64,000 nucleotides of DNA from Hygrophila difformis (lineage: Eukaryota; Streptophyta; Magnoliopsida; Lamiales; Acanthaceae). The DNA lies in NCBI GenBank assembly GCA_030278955.1, contig JAOANR010000014.1, positions 13,022,068 through 13,086,067 of the forward strand. Reading direction: 5' to 3'. The notes beneath the pieces are model-generated. The model searched no databases. It worked only from the letters and a program-made list of their open reading frames with translations, and was not told where the DNA came from. This document shows positions 1 through 12,088 of the stretch, one piece after another. The translations under genes were made by a program, and so were the position numbers. Positions within the stretch are counted from its first letter, which is position 1. Every line of letters starts with the position of its first letter.

Positions 1-1015
1 AACAAAGATATGTACGTTGATCAAGAACAAGATTTGGTCTAACATTTGATCAAATTTTGTAATTTGGAAAGGTTAAGATTTTCAAAGCAGCCTATGATCC
101 AAGAGAAAAGAGATGTTTATGCACACAATGGAAGATTAAAAAAAAAAAAAAAAAAAAGCCAAAAAAATTCATGGAATATCATTTTTAAAAAGAAAAATAT
201 TTCGAGACTCGTTCACGTCTCAAATATTTTGCTTCCGTCAACAAGTCTCGAGGGGGCATCTGTAAACACGTAAATTTTGTTCGCAATGAAAATGCGATTG
301 TTATCTCAAATATCAATTTAATTATTTTTAGGTATTTTAAATAAATTAAATGCTTAAAATAATTAATATATTTATAAGGCTATTTGGATCCATCGAGTCA
401 AATGGATTTATGTCAGGCCAATGTGGACAAGTCAAAATGAAAGACTCACATGCCCTATGATCCAATGGACGCTTGGAACGAGCCGACCCATAAAAAGCGG
501 CCCATGTGAACAAGTCCAGATGAAAGACACACATGCTCCATGATCCAATGGACACTTGAAGCAGTCAGTCCATGGAAATCAATCAATGTGAAAAAGCCCA
601 GATGAAAGGCCCACATGCTTAATGACCCGATGGAAAAGTGGATTGGACCGGCCCACCAAAATCGGACCACCGTCCAATATTTTTCCTCTATAAATATAGG
701 AGTCCTCTCACAAATCAAGGGGCATCTTCACATACCTCTAGACCTCAACGTCTACATACACAAGGCATCTCAAGACTCATACACTTGAGGCCAAATCCTA
801 CAGCAACAAAACGCTGTAAAAATCCCAAGGAGCCGCGGAAGTGTCAAATACACTTCGAGGTCTTCAAAGTTGGAGGAATCAAAGGAATTCTAGAAGTCGA
901 ACCACACATCGTTTGATGTTCTTAAATTTCTCATATTTATGTAAATTGTATAGATTGTGATTGTGATTTAATAAAATTATTTGCAGTTGCTTGTCTATCA
1001 ATTTTCTGTTCTACA
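1..1015 (+). mobile_element. 3' end and 3' LTR of a Ty3/gypsy-type retrotransposon
   Basis: The LTR runs from TGTAAACACG at 261 to GTTCTACA at 1015. A purine-rich tract (GAGGGGGCATC, about 250-260) lies directly before it, as expected of a polypurine tract. A TATA box (TATAAATA) near 690 gives the plus orientation. Bases 1-249 are the untranslated 3' end of the internal region; its gag-pol would lie left of the window. The five bases after the LTR, CTATC, are the expected target duplication, but the matching left copy is outside the window. The element interrupts a mariner transposase remnant that resumes at about 1016. Confidence 0.75.
421..633 (+). repeat. 82-bp tandem repeat inside the LTR, about 2.6 copies
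   Basis: The phrase ATGTG(G/A)A(C/A)AAG starts at 421, 503 and 585, an exact 82-bp period. Each unit continues with a pyrimidine-poor stretch and GATCCAATGGAC or GACCCGATGG. Copies are diverged by roughly 15-20 percent. It lies upstream of the TATA box, in the U3 part of the LTR, where repeated enhancer-like blocks are common. Confidence 0.75.
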
Positions 1016-1039
1016 CTATCAATCACTACAAATTCGAAA

Positions 1040-1370
1040 GGTTGCCCAAACTGTGGATGAATTAGTTAATAGAGTGGTAAGTTCATTCGAAGAGTTGACA
1101 CACACAAGTTTAAACAAAGTTTTCTAAGCTTGCAAGGATGCATGATAGAAATTATGAAACGCAAGGGGCACAATGACTACAGGCTTCCACATATGAAGAA
1201 GGACAACCTCATTTTGCAAGAAAGACTTCATCTGAATTTGGAAGTACCAACTGAATTGGTTACTGAATGTATACAATTTTTGGTGCATGCTGGAAATGCT
1301 TAAGGGATCAGTGGGTTGATAAATGAAATTGATTTCATCATGAATGCAACTTAAGTTCAAAGTATTGTGT
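1040..1370 (+). pseudogene. C-terminal fragment of a plant mariner (Tc1/mariner) transposase
   Basis: Translated in two frames, this stretch gives the C-terminal part of plant mariner-like transposases: TVDELVN..VVSSFEEL, then, after a one-base frameshift near 1125, LQGCMIEIMKRKGHNDY, LPHMKKDNL and LEVPTELVTECIQFL. Those blocks are characteristic of the region after the DDD/E catalytic core. The catalytic part is absent because the retrotransposon at 1-1015 is inserted just upstream. A TAA follows the NA of HAGNA near 1300. The coding remnant is non-functional. The family assignment rests on remembered motif similarity, not a search. Confidence 0.6.
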
Positions 1371-1992
1371 TTCAAAATATTTTGGTTGGTTACATGTAAG
1401 AAACATGTTTTATAGGCATAAACATGTTTCTAAAGGAACCGTAATGCATTGTATAAGTGTGGAAAGAACAAGTTTTTCTCATTGTGAATGGAATTGATGT
1501 AAGAAACAATTTTTGTAAATGCATGGTAAGAAAAAGGTTTTTTCAATTCTACTAGTACACACCATTTCCAGCAAGTAATTACACAACTTCGCACACCAAT
1601 TATTGCAAGTAATTACACAACTTCACATACAAATCAAGCAAGCAATTGCCCACAAACGCCACATATATAACTAATAAATTATTGCCTAATAATTCCGAAT
1701 CATTTAAGCACTAAAATCATAGCCAGATTCATAGGGGACTAAGACTTAAAGATATACAGTAAAAGTAACCATTTTACCCAACACAATAGAGAACTAAGAA
1801 CTTATATAGATAATGCTAAGTGATAAGCACCTAACTCAATTTTCAGTCAACGACAGACAAGAATCAATTGAGCCAAAAACCATCAATTCAAACCCACACA
1901 CGTCCTCCCCACTACATCATACCACAGTCTACAGGATTCAGAAAACACATAATCGCAAAAGTATAGTTTAAAGGTTAAGAATTCACCGAAGC
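1371..1992. other. intergenic, no gene seen
   Basis: AT-rich sequence after the mariner remnant. It probably includes the 3' flank of that transposon, but no terminal inverted repeat was found. A short duplicated phrase (AGTAATTACACAACTTC) occurs near 1575 and 1610. Confidence 0.5.
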
Positions 1993-2257
1993 TATAACAC
2001 CCGAGATTATTTTATTAATTCCCTACGGATTTATTTATTAACAATTATATTAGTTATTTTAAGGTTTAATCTAAACTGGATTGATATACATAGTCTTCAA
2101 TTATGCTATAATTTTTATATGTTGTGTTTAGGTGACGTAGGAAGGGTTAATTTTTGAATTGCTATAATGTGTGATTGTTGGAACCTAATTAGTATTCAGG
2201 GATTCTTATTTTGATACACTAATAATAGGTAGGAAATAGTATACATATAATAACGAC

Positions 2258-2338
<81 letters not shown>
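2258..2338 (+). repeat. (AAT)n microsatellite
   Basis: About 27 uninterrupted AAT/ATA triplets inside the solo LTR. The reverse strand reads as a poly-leucine frame, which is an artefact. Confidence 0.95.
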
Positions 2339-2339
<1 letters not shown>

Positions 2340-2422
2340 TAAGATATCTTAAACATATAATCTTTAAGCAATCCAAATCTTGACTAATTGATCCCAATCA
2401 CATTCAAATTTGATCTAGTTTA

Positions 2423-2592
2423 GGGATTGGGACTTAGCCCAAGTGGTTAAGCCCCTGGCTCTCAACCTTTAGGTTGAGGGTTCAATTCCCACCCGGCCCT
2501 ACCCCTCCCCTTTTCCGCTCTGTAATTGTGTGGCATGGGCTCCCACCACTTCCCTAGCCTGTATAGGCTGTTCCGCAAAAAAAAAAAAAAAA
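2423..2592 (+). mobile_element. tRNA-derived SINE with 13-bp target duplication
   Basis: A 170-bp element with an A-box-like TTAGCCCAAGTGG, a B-box-like GGTTCAATTCC, a conserved body (TAATTGTGTGGCATGGGCTCCCACC) and a 3' A tail. The duplication TTGATCTAGTTTA is present at 2410-2422 and 2593-2605 without a mismatch, so the insertion is fairly recent. Related copies occur at 15150, 15891 and, reversed, within the long-TIR elements. Confidence 0.9.
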
Positions 2593-4526
2593 TTGATCTA
2601 GTTTACTAAATTAGATTAGGAGCTGATCTTATAAGATATTTGGATCCCAAAAATAAATAAATAAATCGTCCAAGACCCCTAGTTTACCGTCCATAACTTC
2701 TCCAACCAGTCTGCAAAATTCCTCTTTTATAAGAATTATCGATCAAGAACCAAAAAAAGAGAAAACCCTGTAGAGTTCCTGTGGAGGCAGCGGCGATCAA
2801 GACTTCTTTCTCAAGGTTAGACGAACGCAGCCATCTCGAAGAATTTAGGACGTCAAAGGCGATTTCCTTGCTAATCAAACCAACGAATCCGTGTTTATAA
2901 CCCTACCTTGGTGTAAGGTAAGCCAACATACCCCTTACCATGTGTTTGGGTCGAATTTCACCTTCGTTTGAGTCGTAGAAATCCAAATTAAGAATTTTCA
3001 ATTTCTGACAGCTTTTAAATTCTGTAAAAATCCAATTGTTTCAATAACTTAAATTTCGAATTTTGAAAAGTTTTCAACATGAAACTTTTACATCTAGATG
3101 TCTTGGATATAGTGTTAAAATTTGATAATTTTTGGAGAACTAGGGCACTGTCAGTGATTATTTTTCCAAAACTACTCCATAAACTCCCCAAATCTGTCAA
3201 GTGTACTTTCTATAAAAACCGTCCAAAATCATTAATCTTGAGTCAGATTTTGCGAAACCTTTCTTCATGAAAATTGTAGATCTATGTGTCTAGAATCTAT
3301 CTGTAAAATTTTATTATTTTTGGTCAAGTGATGCATTCTCAGAAAATTAATCTTTAAAATGTGTTTTCTGAATTTGTGAAAAAATTATGCCTTCTGTTGA
3401 ACCCTCGATTTCACTTATTTAGAAGCCACATTTGGAAAAAATGTATTTCAAAAAAAATATTCATTTTTGTGTTATCTAGTTGCTGTAAAAATTTCGTAAT
3501 TTTTGGCCGAGCGTTCATTCCCAAACTATCTATCATCGTGTCTTGTTCACCCTTGGCATGTTGCACTTTGAATATGGAGAATTTAATTAACTTTTGCTAT
3601 CCTAGTTGTATTTCATACTTGATATGAACCATTCGGCGATGTATACCAATCATGTTATGTATGATTTGGGTAAAGATGACATCTTTATGGGATTCTGATA
3701 GCAAAAGTCGATTCTTGGGAAAAATTGATACATGTATACTTGTTAGTTATACTTTGAAACCCATTGTGCGTGGAATTCGGGTAGGTATGCCCACATTTAG
3801 GCTCTGGAGAGCGAGTGCACAAGGGTGGAGCCGTGCGTGGCCGCCCCTCTCCTTATGTTGAAATATTATGATTGTGTCTATATCTCTAAATAATACTTGC
3901 GAGTATTATTTATGGGCCCCGGGTGCGTGTCGATATAGGCTGTCGTTGGCATTATTTAGGGATTAATTCCCGTTATTATTGGAGCTCCTTTGGTGTCCCC
4001 ACGTTCTAGGCAAAATGGTAAAACGTGTTTCTTTTATGTTAATTAATTGGTTCAATAATATGTAATGTTTTAACTTGTCAGTTGTGTCTTCTCTAAATAA
4101 AATAACATTTTTATTTAAGTCAATCCCTTTTAAAACCCCCTAACTTGATATGGGATGGGCTGGCTTACTCAGTAATTTATTTACTGACGTGTGTTGTTTG
4201 TCTCTTTTCTTACAGAATTTGACGAGCACATTTGAGCATCCAGCATGCATGGGATTTAGGAGCTTAAGCTGCATTTTCCATTTAATATTTAGCTTCCGCA
4301 TTTTAAATTACGCAATTAGAAATCTCTTATGGCCATGTTAGCCTATTTTAAATTACAACATTTATTTTTCATTTGTAATAAAGTATTTTACAATGGATTT
4401 TAAAGTTTTATATGAGTTAGGCTTAACATTTCCTAGTTAAGTTAGCATAGGGCGAGCTTAATTGGGAGATGTGGCGGTAGCATCCCGGCGCTTTTGGAGT
4501 TTTGAAAACCGGGGTGTTACAGAAGC

Positions 4527-4860
4527 AGTGCCACAATAGTTGGGTCTCTTAGAGACAGCAACGGTTGAGGAACTTTGCTGAGTGAGCAAGTAATAGTTCC
4601 TCCATGATTTGATGTAACACTGCTTGCAATTCTTTAGTACAGTTCGTATAGTAATGCCAACAGTTCTGGCTGCTCTTCCAAAATACTCCAAAATGATCGG
4701 CTCCACAACTCTTTGATGATCTAAAAGCCAAACAAAAATAAACACATTGATAATGTAATATTTGTGTATATCCTTAGTATATATTTTGGATGATATTTTG
4801 GTACTTTTGGAGTGGATACTACTCATATTATATATGTTTGATATTTTCAATAGGAATTAT
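4527..4860 (-). other. possible degenerate coding fragment, product not recognised
   Basis: Right of the solo LTR, two overlapping minus-strand frames stay open (4458-4850 and 4549-4731). One contains LQAVLHQIMEELLLAHSAKFL and the other VVEPIILEYFGRAARTVGI. The composition looks protein-like, but I recognise neither and cannot say which frame, if any, is real. If it was a gene, the solo LTR interrupts it. Confidence 0.2.
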
Positions 4861-6060
4861 GCTTCATGGCAAAATGGATGGATAAAAGATGAAGAATGAC
4901 AGCAAGCCACATCCTCCTTAGTCATGACCATGACTAGTATCATGTAATGAAGATGGAAGAAGGATCCATGGGCCTAGGTCAAAGCCCAAGTCCATTTCTT
5001 TAAAGCCCAGCAAGGCATTCCTTCATAAGGAGGAAATCCAATTTATTCAAAAGGGGAGGCTGGAACGTGAGAGTAGAGAGATTTTACACTTTTTGAGAAT
5101 CACTTTTGGAGAAGAAGAGAGAGACGTCAGGGCAGAACAAGAGGAACAACCGATCAAGCTTTTCTTCTCTTCTTTAATTCTTGGAATTGGTTGTAATCTT
5201 CCCTCTCTACTCTCTTTTCTCTTCCATGAATATAGAGTAGGGTTTTATCTTTCTCTAGTTTAGGGATTTGAGGAAGAATGGCTATGGGATTTTGGGAGAT
5301 GATGTATTTTTGATTATGAAACTATTGTGCTTTTGATATTTATGCAATTCCTATGCTTAGGGTTTACTATTATTGAATTGGATGAATGTTTAGGGCCCAA
5401 ATATTTGTCTAGTTTGATAATTGATTGCCAATTCAATTTGGGTATCCGTAATTGTACTTGAATTGAATAGGTGGTAACCGGGTTGATTAGTTCCTTCCCG
5501 GGGAATTGTATAATCGAATTGTGAATTACTCCGCGTAGGTAGTAATTGGTTCGAATCAGGCTTTTCTAGATCATAATGCAATTGGACAACATCTTCTACG
5601 GGCGTACGTAAGAGTGTTAGTTTGATTAGGGGCAATTAACGGGCGTACCTTAATTGTCTAAACTGAAAGGAAAAGTTGGTTGTCTAAGCGGACCTGACAA
5701 CTATAACTGGTTTATCAATTAGCACAATGTTTATGCATCAATGATCTTACCCAAATGTCATTCCAAATCAACTGTGAACTAGAGGTTTTTAATTCCAATA
5801 CTTTGTTTTAAATTTATGTTCTTAATCTCACTTATCATTTTCATAGTTTGTAGAATTACTTAGTTTTTAGTTCTTGTTATCATTTTCTTGTTCTCAAAAT
5901 ACAAAACCCCCTTTTAAATATTGTATATATTATGAGAATGTGGTATTCCAATCCCTGAGGACTCGACCCTTGTCACTGCTATACTATATTTATTTTGTGC
6001 TTGGTGACACAGGAATTAAATTATCTTTTGCAGCTATACGACAAGCTGTCACACATTAAC
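4861..6060 (+). other. retrotransposon LTR or leader-like remnant
   Basis: The stretch has the look of a plant retrotransposon LTR plus leader: purine/pyrimidine-rich leader text near 5080-5240, then CCCTGAGGACTCGACCC near 5955 and a closing AGCTGTCACACA. No matching second copy or target duplication was found. Short frames here are not supported as genes. Confidence 0.3.
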
Positions 6061-6600
6061 AAATTAATTAAAGAGATCAAAGATTTTTAACAAACAATAA
6101 ATGAGTGAGCTATAACATCGTACTATTAAGTTTACCAAATTTTCAGATTTATAGACATTAAAGAAAGATTGCAAAAGTTAAAAGGCTAGTCATCATGATT
6201 AAACTGCAGTAGTAATTGTTTGGTGACATGTTTGTTTACTCTGAATGTTGAATTTGTTTTTTGAAATGAAACAACAGGGATTCTTAAGGAGACCAAGAAT
6301 GATTGACTGAAGGCAGTTTGAGACATTTACATTTACTAACAATTGGTGGTGTGTAGTTCATTTGAAAGATATAGAATCTTTCTGAAGGCATGCTTCCTGC
6401 ACCGCTCAAAAATGTTGTCTACATGAGGTCAATTTGCACGCCAGCTCTCTCCCGGTTCACTATGAACATAATATGTTCACCTTCCACAATCTTGTAATAC
6501 CTGCAGCAGAATTTTCAGCCAGCCTGTTATTTCCAACAATAAAGAATAAACAAAAACGGCATTCAACATTTTGAATTACGAGACACAACCCAAATGCCTG

Positions 6601-9600
6601 TGTGACGCCCCGAAAATCCGAAACCATTTTCGTGACGTCACCGCCGTATTAACTGTTCTAAACTGTCGATTACTCAGCTTAGACAGTCAATACAAGGCTA
6701 GACACAAGTACAATAAATAACTGTAACAAGAAAACTATCATGAGCTGTGAGCAATCCCAGGAACATCACATTGCATATCCGGGCTACAAACCCTGAATAA
6801 ATTATCGATATGCTCACAATTTCAATACCAGAAATTTACACATAATAAAATTCAAGTGCTTCAACAATCACCTCGATGAACGACAACTAACTCTACATCA
6901 GATAACCGATACATGTGTATAAAAATATATTCCAATTAAATAAAAACATAAAGATGCACCCTAACTAGTTCGCTCAGCCCATACCCCATCATCGTGTTCT
7001 GCGCCATCCGTAGGAAAATCTATAAAACAACCAAACAGCGACAAGTTGTCAGCACAACATAACGTTGTACTGGCAAGGAATAGAAGTAGCATAGCATAAA
7101 GAAGCTATAGCAACAATTAATAACAATAATTAAAGACATAAGGTAAATTCTGGACATTTTTCTCGAGTCATATACAACATGATCATATCCATAATCCATT
7201 AATCACCAATATCACCTCTCGCCATGCACATATGTCAGATAAAACCAATATAATGCACCATACTCCATTAATAAAATATATGTCAGATGAAGCCAATCCA
7301 ATGCACCATAATCCATTAATCAAATATGAAACCAATTCAATGCCCATAATCCATTAGTCAAATTATATGTCAGATGAAGCCAGTCCAATGCACCATAATC
7401 CATTAATCAAATAATATGTTAGATGAAACCAATCCAATGCACCATAATCCATTAACCAAATAATATCATCTCTCGCCATGCAGAGGACTCTATAACTACT
7501 AACACCGGCATCCTAGACTAGTTTTCAACTGTCTAGGGTTATAGACACATACCGGCTTATCTCGCCATGCAGAGGACTCTATAACTACCAACACCGGTGT
7601 CCCAGACAGTGCTCCAACTGCCTAGGGTTATAGACACATACAGGCTCTACCCGTAGGAGGGACAATTACCCTCATCCGATATCCGAAATTCCATATACCA
7701 TGTGGCTCATGCATTGGTTTCATAAGATATATAATTTACCAAAACCAAACCATAGATTGAACACATAATAAGAGTTGTCAAGTATCATAAAAAAATGTCT
7801 TGAAATACACCAATCTCAACATAACAGTAAATATTCTCTTAAGTCATAGCACAAGGAACCCGTCCACCCGGTATTCCTTAAGATTCTAAGGTTTGACCTA
7901 GTTGTTAAAGCATCATATGATTTGCGAGAACACTTAGATTCATCTAAGGCATAATAATCCAAGCTCATCTAAGGCATCATACAATTCGTGTGGAACACTT
8001 AAATACGTCTAGGTTATCTAGAAATAGGTTTTAAGCATTCCTAGGAATAATATTCCTAATCATCTAGATTCACATTGTGTAACATCTCCACTTATCTCTT
8101 TATGCAATTATGCTATTCTAACCCTTGCCTTAATAACTCTTCAAAGCTTCCTTGTTTGTCTCCAACTTCCCAAAGCTTCATGAATGATCCCTATACAAAA
8201 ATATTATCATGAGAATTTAAATAATTCTAACAATATCAACACATTAGTCTCCTTCCATCTCCAATTCAACCATCCACCTCCAATCCCCTTCATCAAACCC
8301 ACAAACAAACCAACACTACACCATTTAATCCACCAACTCCCAACAACAAAGACAAGATCAAATATCCAATTACAATACTCGACATTCAAGAATAATAAAC
8401 TAACAAGTCCCCAAATCACCATTACTAATAATATCAAAACCCAACATATTTTCTTTCAACAATTACCAAGAAAGCATCAATACACATGGTTCTCAACCTA
8501 ATTATTTAAAACCAACCTTAACTTTAAAACTTACTAACTAAGGCCCCTTTTGGAAATTAAGCTCAAGAATACCCAACTCAAGTCCATTTATACAAGAATG
8601 CAAGAACTTTTATAAAACAATTTCCACACTTGATTGCAAAACCCAACAAACCTCTATATACAAGAATTCTACAATACCATTCTTCCAATACTAGCAATTA
8701 TCATGCCAAGTCTCCATATGAATTAGAACCACACACTTCAATAATTCAAGCCACCAATTTCAATGGATACCAAATTAAATCAAGAATTACCGACAACTAA
8801 CAATTAGCAATTAAGACATGAAATCGAACACCAAAACCACAATGAAATCAAATATCCAACACACCTAAATAACTAGCAACAATTTCCAACAATTGCACAT
8901 AAAAGCCACACAAAAATCTAAGAAACCATAGAACATTTTAAGTAGATTTTGAACAACCCAACAAGACCACCACCACTGCCGGACAACTCCACCACAGCTA
9001 ACACCACCACGCTGCAGCACCACCACCTCGCCGGCGGTGAACCGCCGGCACAACCACAGCAGCGGCGGCAGAGTAGCCGCCGCTCGCCACCACCACAGCG
9101 CGCACAGGCGCGCTGTGCGCCACCGCCGGCTGGAGGCGGCGCCTCCAGCCCCTCCGCCTGCCACTGCCATCTCCGGCACCTCCCCCTCTCCTCCGGTGAA
9201 TAGCCGACTCCTCCAAGAAATAGAGCTCGATGCTTCCACAAATTCCCCAAATAGTGTGGAAAAGAAAAGAGAAAGAAGAGGAAGTCCATACCTTCACAAG
9301 AACATGGATTTGGAGCTTCGATTCTCATCTCAATCGCCCAACTAGTTGCTCTCTTCTTCACCATCGAGATCCCCTTTTGTGTGAGCCCTAATTTCCTCCT
9401 CCAAAGTGACGACGGGAATAGAAGAATTGGGTCCCCAATTTCATTCCTAATCTGATAAGTATAAATGTGTATGGATCCGGGTCGGGTTAATGGATAGTGG
9501 GCTTGGGCTTCCATTTCATCCTCTTAATCCATTTACCCATTACCAACTTATTGAATGTATTGGGCTCTTGAATTAATTATACACGCACTCAATTTAATTA

Positions 9601-9671
9601 TTTATGCCCATTTGACTAACTAATCACAATTAAATTAATTTAATCATGAATTAATTATTCGGGATGTTACA
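6601..9671 (-). mobile_element. solo LTR (3.07 kb) with target duplication GCCTG
   Basis: On the minus strand it starts TGTAACATCCCGAATAATT and ends TTTTCGGGGCGTCACA. GCCTG is repeated at 6596-6600 and 9672-9676, proving a complete solo LTR. The minus orientation follows from leader-like text downstream of a TATA-like stretch near 9460 on that strand. The GC-rich CCACC/GCCGGCGG stretch at 8960-9200 produces several overlapping long frames on both strands; these are composition artefacts, not genes. It interrupts the lipase-like pseudogene. Confidence 0.85.
7230..7650. repeat. tandem repeats inside the solo LTR
   Basis: About five diverged copies of a unit near 50 bp containing AATGCACCATAATCCATTAA lie between 7230 and 7466. 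They are followed by two copies with an 89-bp period beginning CTCGCCATGCAGAGGACTC at 7472 and 7561. Both sets are internal to the LTR. Confidence 0.75.
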
Positions 9672-9829
9672 GCCTGGCTGTAAAGGGTGGCTTTCAAATC
9701 ATTTACAATAATCTGACTAGGATGCTCGATTGGGAGGTGAGGGCGTCTCATAGAAAATGTATTCACAGCTCCATCGTTGTCCCACCAATTTTTGTCCCTG
9801 CAAGAATCACACTCACCATTTTAGGCACT

Positions 9830-10440
9830 ATAAGGTTCAAAATTTGAAATTATTTTAATTTCTCTCAAAGAAACTCTCTAGGACCCATAGACTCCCAGCG
9901 TCCGGAAAAATTAGGGTTCCAAAAACCATAGAAAATAACAAAACCACACATAAAGAAAGGGAAACAATAATCACTATCATTACAAGTAGACGGAGAATTA
10001 GATCCACAATTTAACCAGAAAACCCATACCTTTCTGCACACATATATTTTCTGGTATATTAAATCTTTGCATCAAATATAGGAGAAAAGGGGTGGAAGCA
10101 TCAGATCCGTATACCAGATGAGATTTAAAAAACCCAAAAATAATTTCAATATCATCGAGAACGGTAATAGAAGAGGGCAGCGCTGATTACAGTTCTTGAG
10201 GGAGCCGGGATGGACGATAAAGGAGGCGGTGCTGGTTAGGTTTCTTAAGGGAGACGAGGAAGACGCGAGGGACAATGAAGGAGGAGGCGCTGATCAGGGT
10301 TCTTGATGGACACGATCTGGTAGGATGAAGGGGGGAGATGATGCAGATTAGGGTTCTTGAGGGAAGAAGACGAGAGAGGATGAAATTGTGGAGAGAGAAT
10401 ATTGTTAGTTTTTAGAGGTGGAAAAATAAATGTAAAATGA
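9830..10440 (-). repeat. degenerate ~50-59-bp tandem repeat in a leader-like region
   Basis: Four units each carry a G(G/A)TT(T)CTTGA(G/T)GGA phrase (near 10190, 10238, 10297 and 10350) followed by a G-rich, C-poor stretch ending in GCGCTGATCAG or similar. On the minus strand this is a C/T-rich leader with several AACCCTAA-type boxes. It may be the leader of the lipase-like pseudogene (inference). Confidence 0.5.
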
Positions 10441-11899
10441 TTAATTTTAGGGATTAGGATTAAGAGTTAAGTGGGAGATTAAGGAATAAAAACTTTCTAT
10501 AAAGGGAAATGTAACAAATGGTGTGGGACGAACCAAAAAGGAAAGTGGGACTGTGGTTCATATTCTTTTTATTAGCTTGTCAAGCACTCCTTTCACACCT
10601 CACACCTCAGTTAACAAGGGCAAACCTTGGCATAATTTTCACCCTCTGGTCGACCAATCCCCCACGGGGTCTCTAAATTTTGCTACCCTGACCTTCCGGT
10701 CGACCATATCATTGTTTTTTCATTATTTTTGTACTTTTGGTTGACCCGACTTTATTCTTATCTAGGTTGATTTCTTTTGCTGCCACTGGTGGTTCACCAG
10801 ACACCCTTTCAGACCCTCATTTTGTGTTAGGCCTGTGAAAACCCTTTATTCTTATTTACGGTCAATCACCCCTTCTATTTAGCCCAAGACTAGTCGACCA
10901 ACTCTCATAAAAATTAATTAAATTTAGTAATTCCCCATTAAAAAAAATGGCAAATTTACACCTCAACTGCTTTCTACATAAAAGCATCCATGTAAATCAA
11001 TAAAATATTTATATAACTTGTTTTTGTCTATACCTTTTCACATACAAATATAATACTAATACTAAAACAATTCCCCATTCGACATCTGTTTCTGGAAAAA
11101 AGTGAATCATTTTCACTTTACTCTCTCATGTTGTGCACTTTTCTTTATTGCCTCACCAAAACAAGACAATTGGTCCTTTAAAAAAAATAATATTGGTTGT
11201 AATAAAATAATCCACATATACTTAATTCAATTACATTATGGGAGTGGACCACGTACACCCGTCTGCAGAGTGCCACGATTGCCTATTATATAAGTTATTT
11301 TATTCAAAATTTAAAATAAAATATGTAACACGTAAGCCGTGTATATTATTCTATTATATCGTGTCGTAGATATTTCTTGTAATCTTTCTCCAAGCCTATA
11401 GATATTTTTGTAAAGCAAACGGATTGCAGGCTTCTGAATTCTGATCTACGATGTTCAATTGCACAATATTGCATCACTTTTTCGTAGGTAGGAGAGACTT
11501 CCTGTTACGATCAACTACAATGCCAAAATGCCATTAACCGAAAATAGCATAAAAATTAAAATTAAATTAAGACCCCAAAATTAAAATTAAGGTTACAAAT
11601 ATAGGAGGGTTTTCTCTGTTTTTCAACAATAATGATTTGTATTAATTAATGTTGTGTCTGAGTGCAGGACATATTTTTCAGCCTTTCGCGTATTTTAATA
11701 ATGAGGAAAAACAAAAAAAAAAAAAAGAACAAAAAATTAATATAATTCTATTATAGTATTACTTATAATTATAAAATCTTCAAAATAATACAACTCCTAC
11801 CAAAAACTCTGCCAAAAATATGGTTTGTTGGTGATTCGCTTTTAAGTAATTAATTTTAAAAGTGATATACTATTTTTATTGATTAACTTTTTTGTTAAG
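10441..11899. other. intergenic, no gene seen
   Basis: AT-rich sequence with scattered short frames (10523-10744, 11102-11293) that show no recognisable domain. Nothing else could be supported. Confidence 0.5.
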
Positions 11900-12074
11900 A
11901 GCAAACGCAGTTGGCTGAGTTATGGGCTCTGGCAGTTTAAGCAAAGGTCTTGGGTTCGAGTTTTGTGAAATCAGAATTCTTTTTTGGGAGAGGAAACCCT
12001 TCAATATCCATTAATCCTCGATTGATTAGTCTTAGGCTCAATGTGGTCTGAGATACCCGATGTACACCAAAAAA
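11900..12074 (+). mobile_element. tRNA-derived SINE, second type
   Basis: Starts GCAAACGCAGTTGGCTGAGT (A-box-like) and has a B-box-like GGGTTCGAGTTT, a body with CTTCAATATCCATTAATCCTCG, and a 3' A-rich end. The flanks AACTTTTTTGTTAAG (11885-11899) and AACTTTTTGTTAAG (12075-12088) are a target duplication differing by one T. A 3' fragment of the same type lies at 15488-15570. Confidence 0.8.
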
Positions 12075-12088
12075 AACTTTTTGTTAAG

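Larger units (their letters stand above)
1993..4521 (+). mobile_element. solo LTR (2.53 kb) with target duplication GAAGC
   Basis: Starts TATAACACCCGAG (first G of the usual TGTAACACCC mutated) and ends ACCGGGGTGTTACA, the near-inverted ends typical of a large plant Ty3/gypsy LTR group. The 5-bp sequence GAAGC is found at 1988-1992 and again at 4522-4526, so both ends are original and the element is a solo LTR left by LTR-LTR recombination. Its last 75 bases resemble the end of the LTR at 20571-23148 (GTGGCGGT.GCATCCCGGC). A SINE at 2423 and an AAT microsatellite are nested inside. No coding region is present; apparent short frames are chance. Confidence 0.85.
6360..9797 (-). pseudogene. lipase-like alpha/beta-hydrolase gene, 3' exons, split by a solo LTR
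   Basis: Read on the minus strand, an exon begins after a good acceptor (TTCTTGCAG) at 9797 and encodes DGAVNTFSM..PHLPIEHPSQ. It is cut at 9672 by the solo LTR and resumes at 6595 with QPGIW. After an intron, the last exon starts at 6500 and encodes YYKIVEGEHIMFIVNRERAG, then ...ERCRKHAF. These blocks match the C-terminus of a plant lipase family (Arabidopsis At1g10740 type), as recalled without a search. Damage: a one-base loss before the QPGIW block, an extra G at the splice donor, and a one-base loss giving TAG near 6420. Upstream exons are missing; 9830-10400 looks like an intron and leader. It cannot make a normal enzyme. Confidence 0.55.

Noticed and set aside
2206..2397. Poly-leucine frame
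   Set aside because: Antisense reading of the AAT microsatellite.
2440..2500. tRNA gene suggested by A- and B-box-like words
   Set aside because: No cloverleaf; the unit has a SINE body, an A tail and a target duplication.
7230..7466. CRISPR-like spaced repeats
   Set aside because: Eukaryotic context, diverged contiguous tandem units, no unique spacers.
8865..9514. Overlapping ORFs up to 198 codons on both strands
   Set aside because: They come from CCACC/GCCGGC-rich composition inside the solo LTR at 6601-9671; no domain, no conserved frame.
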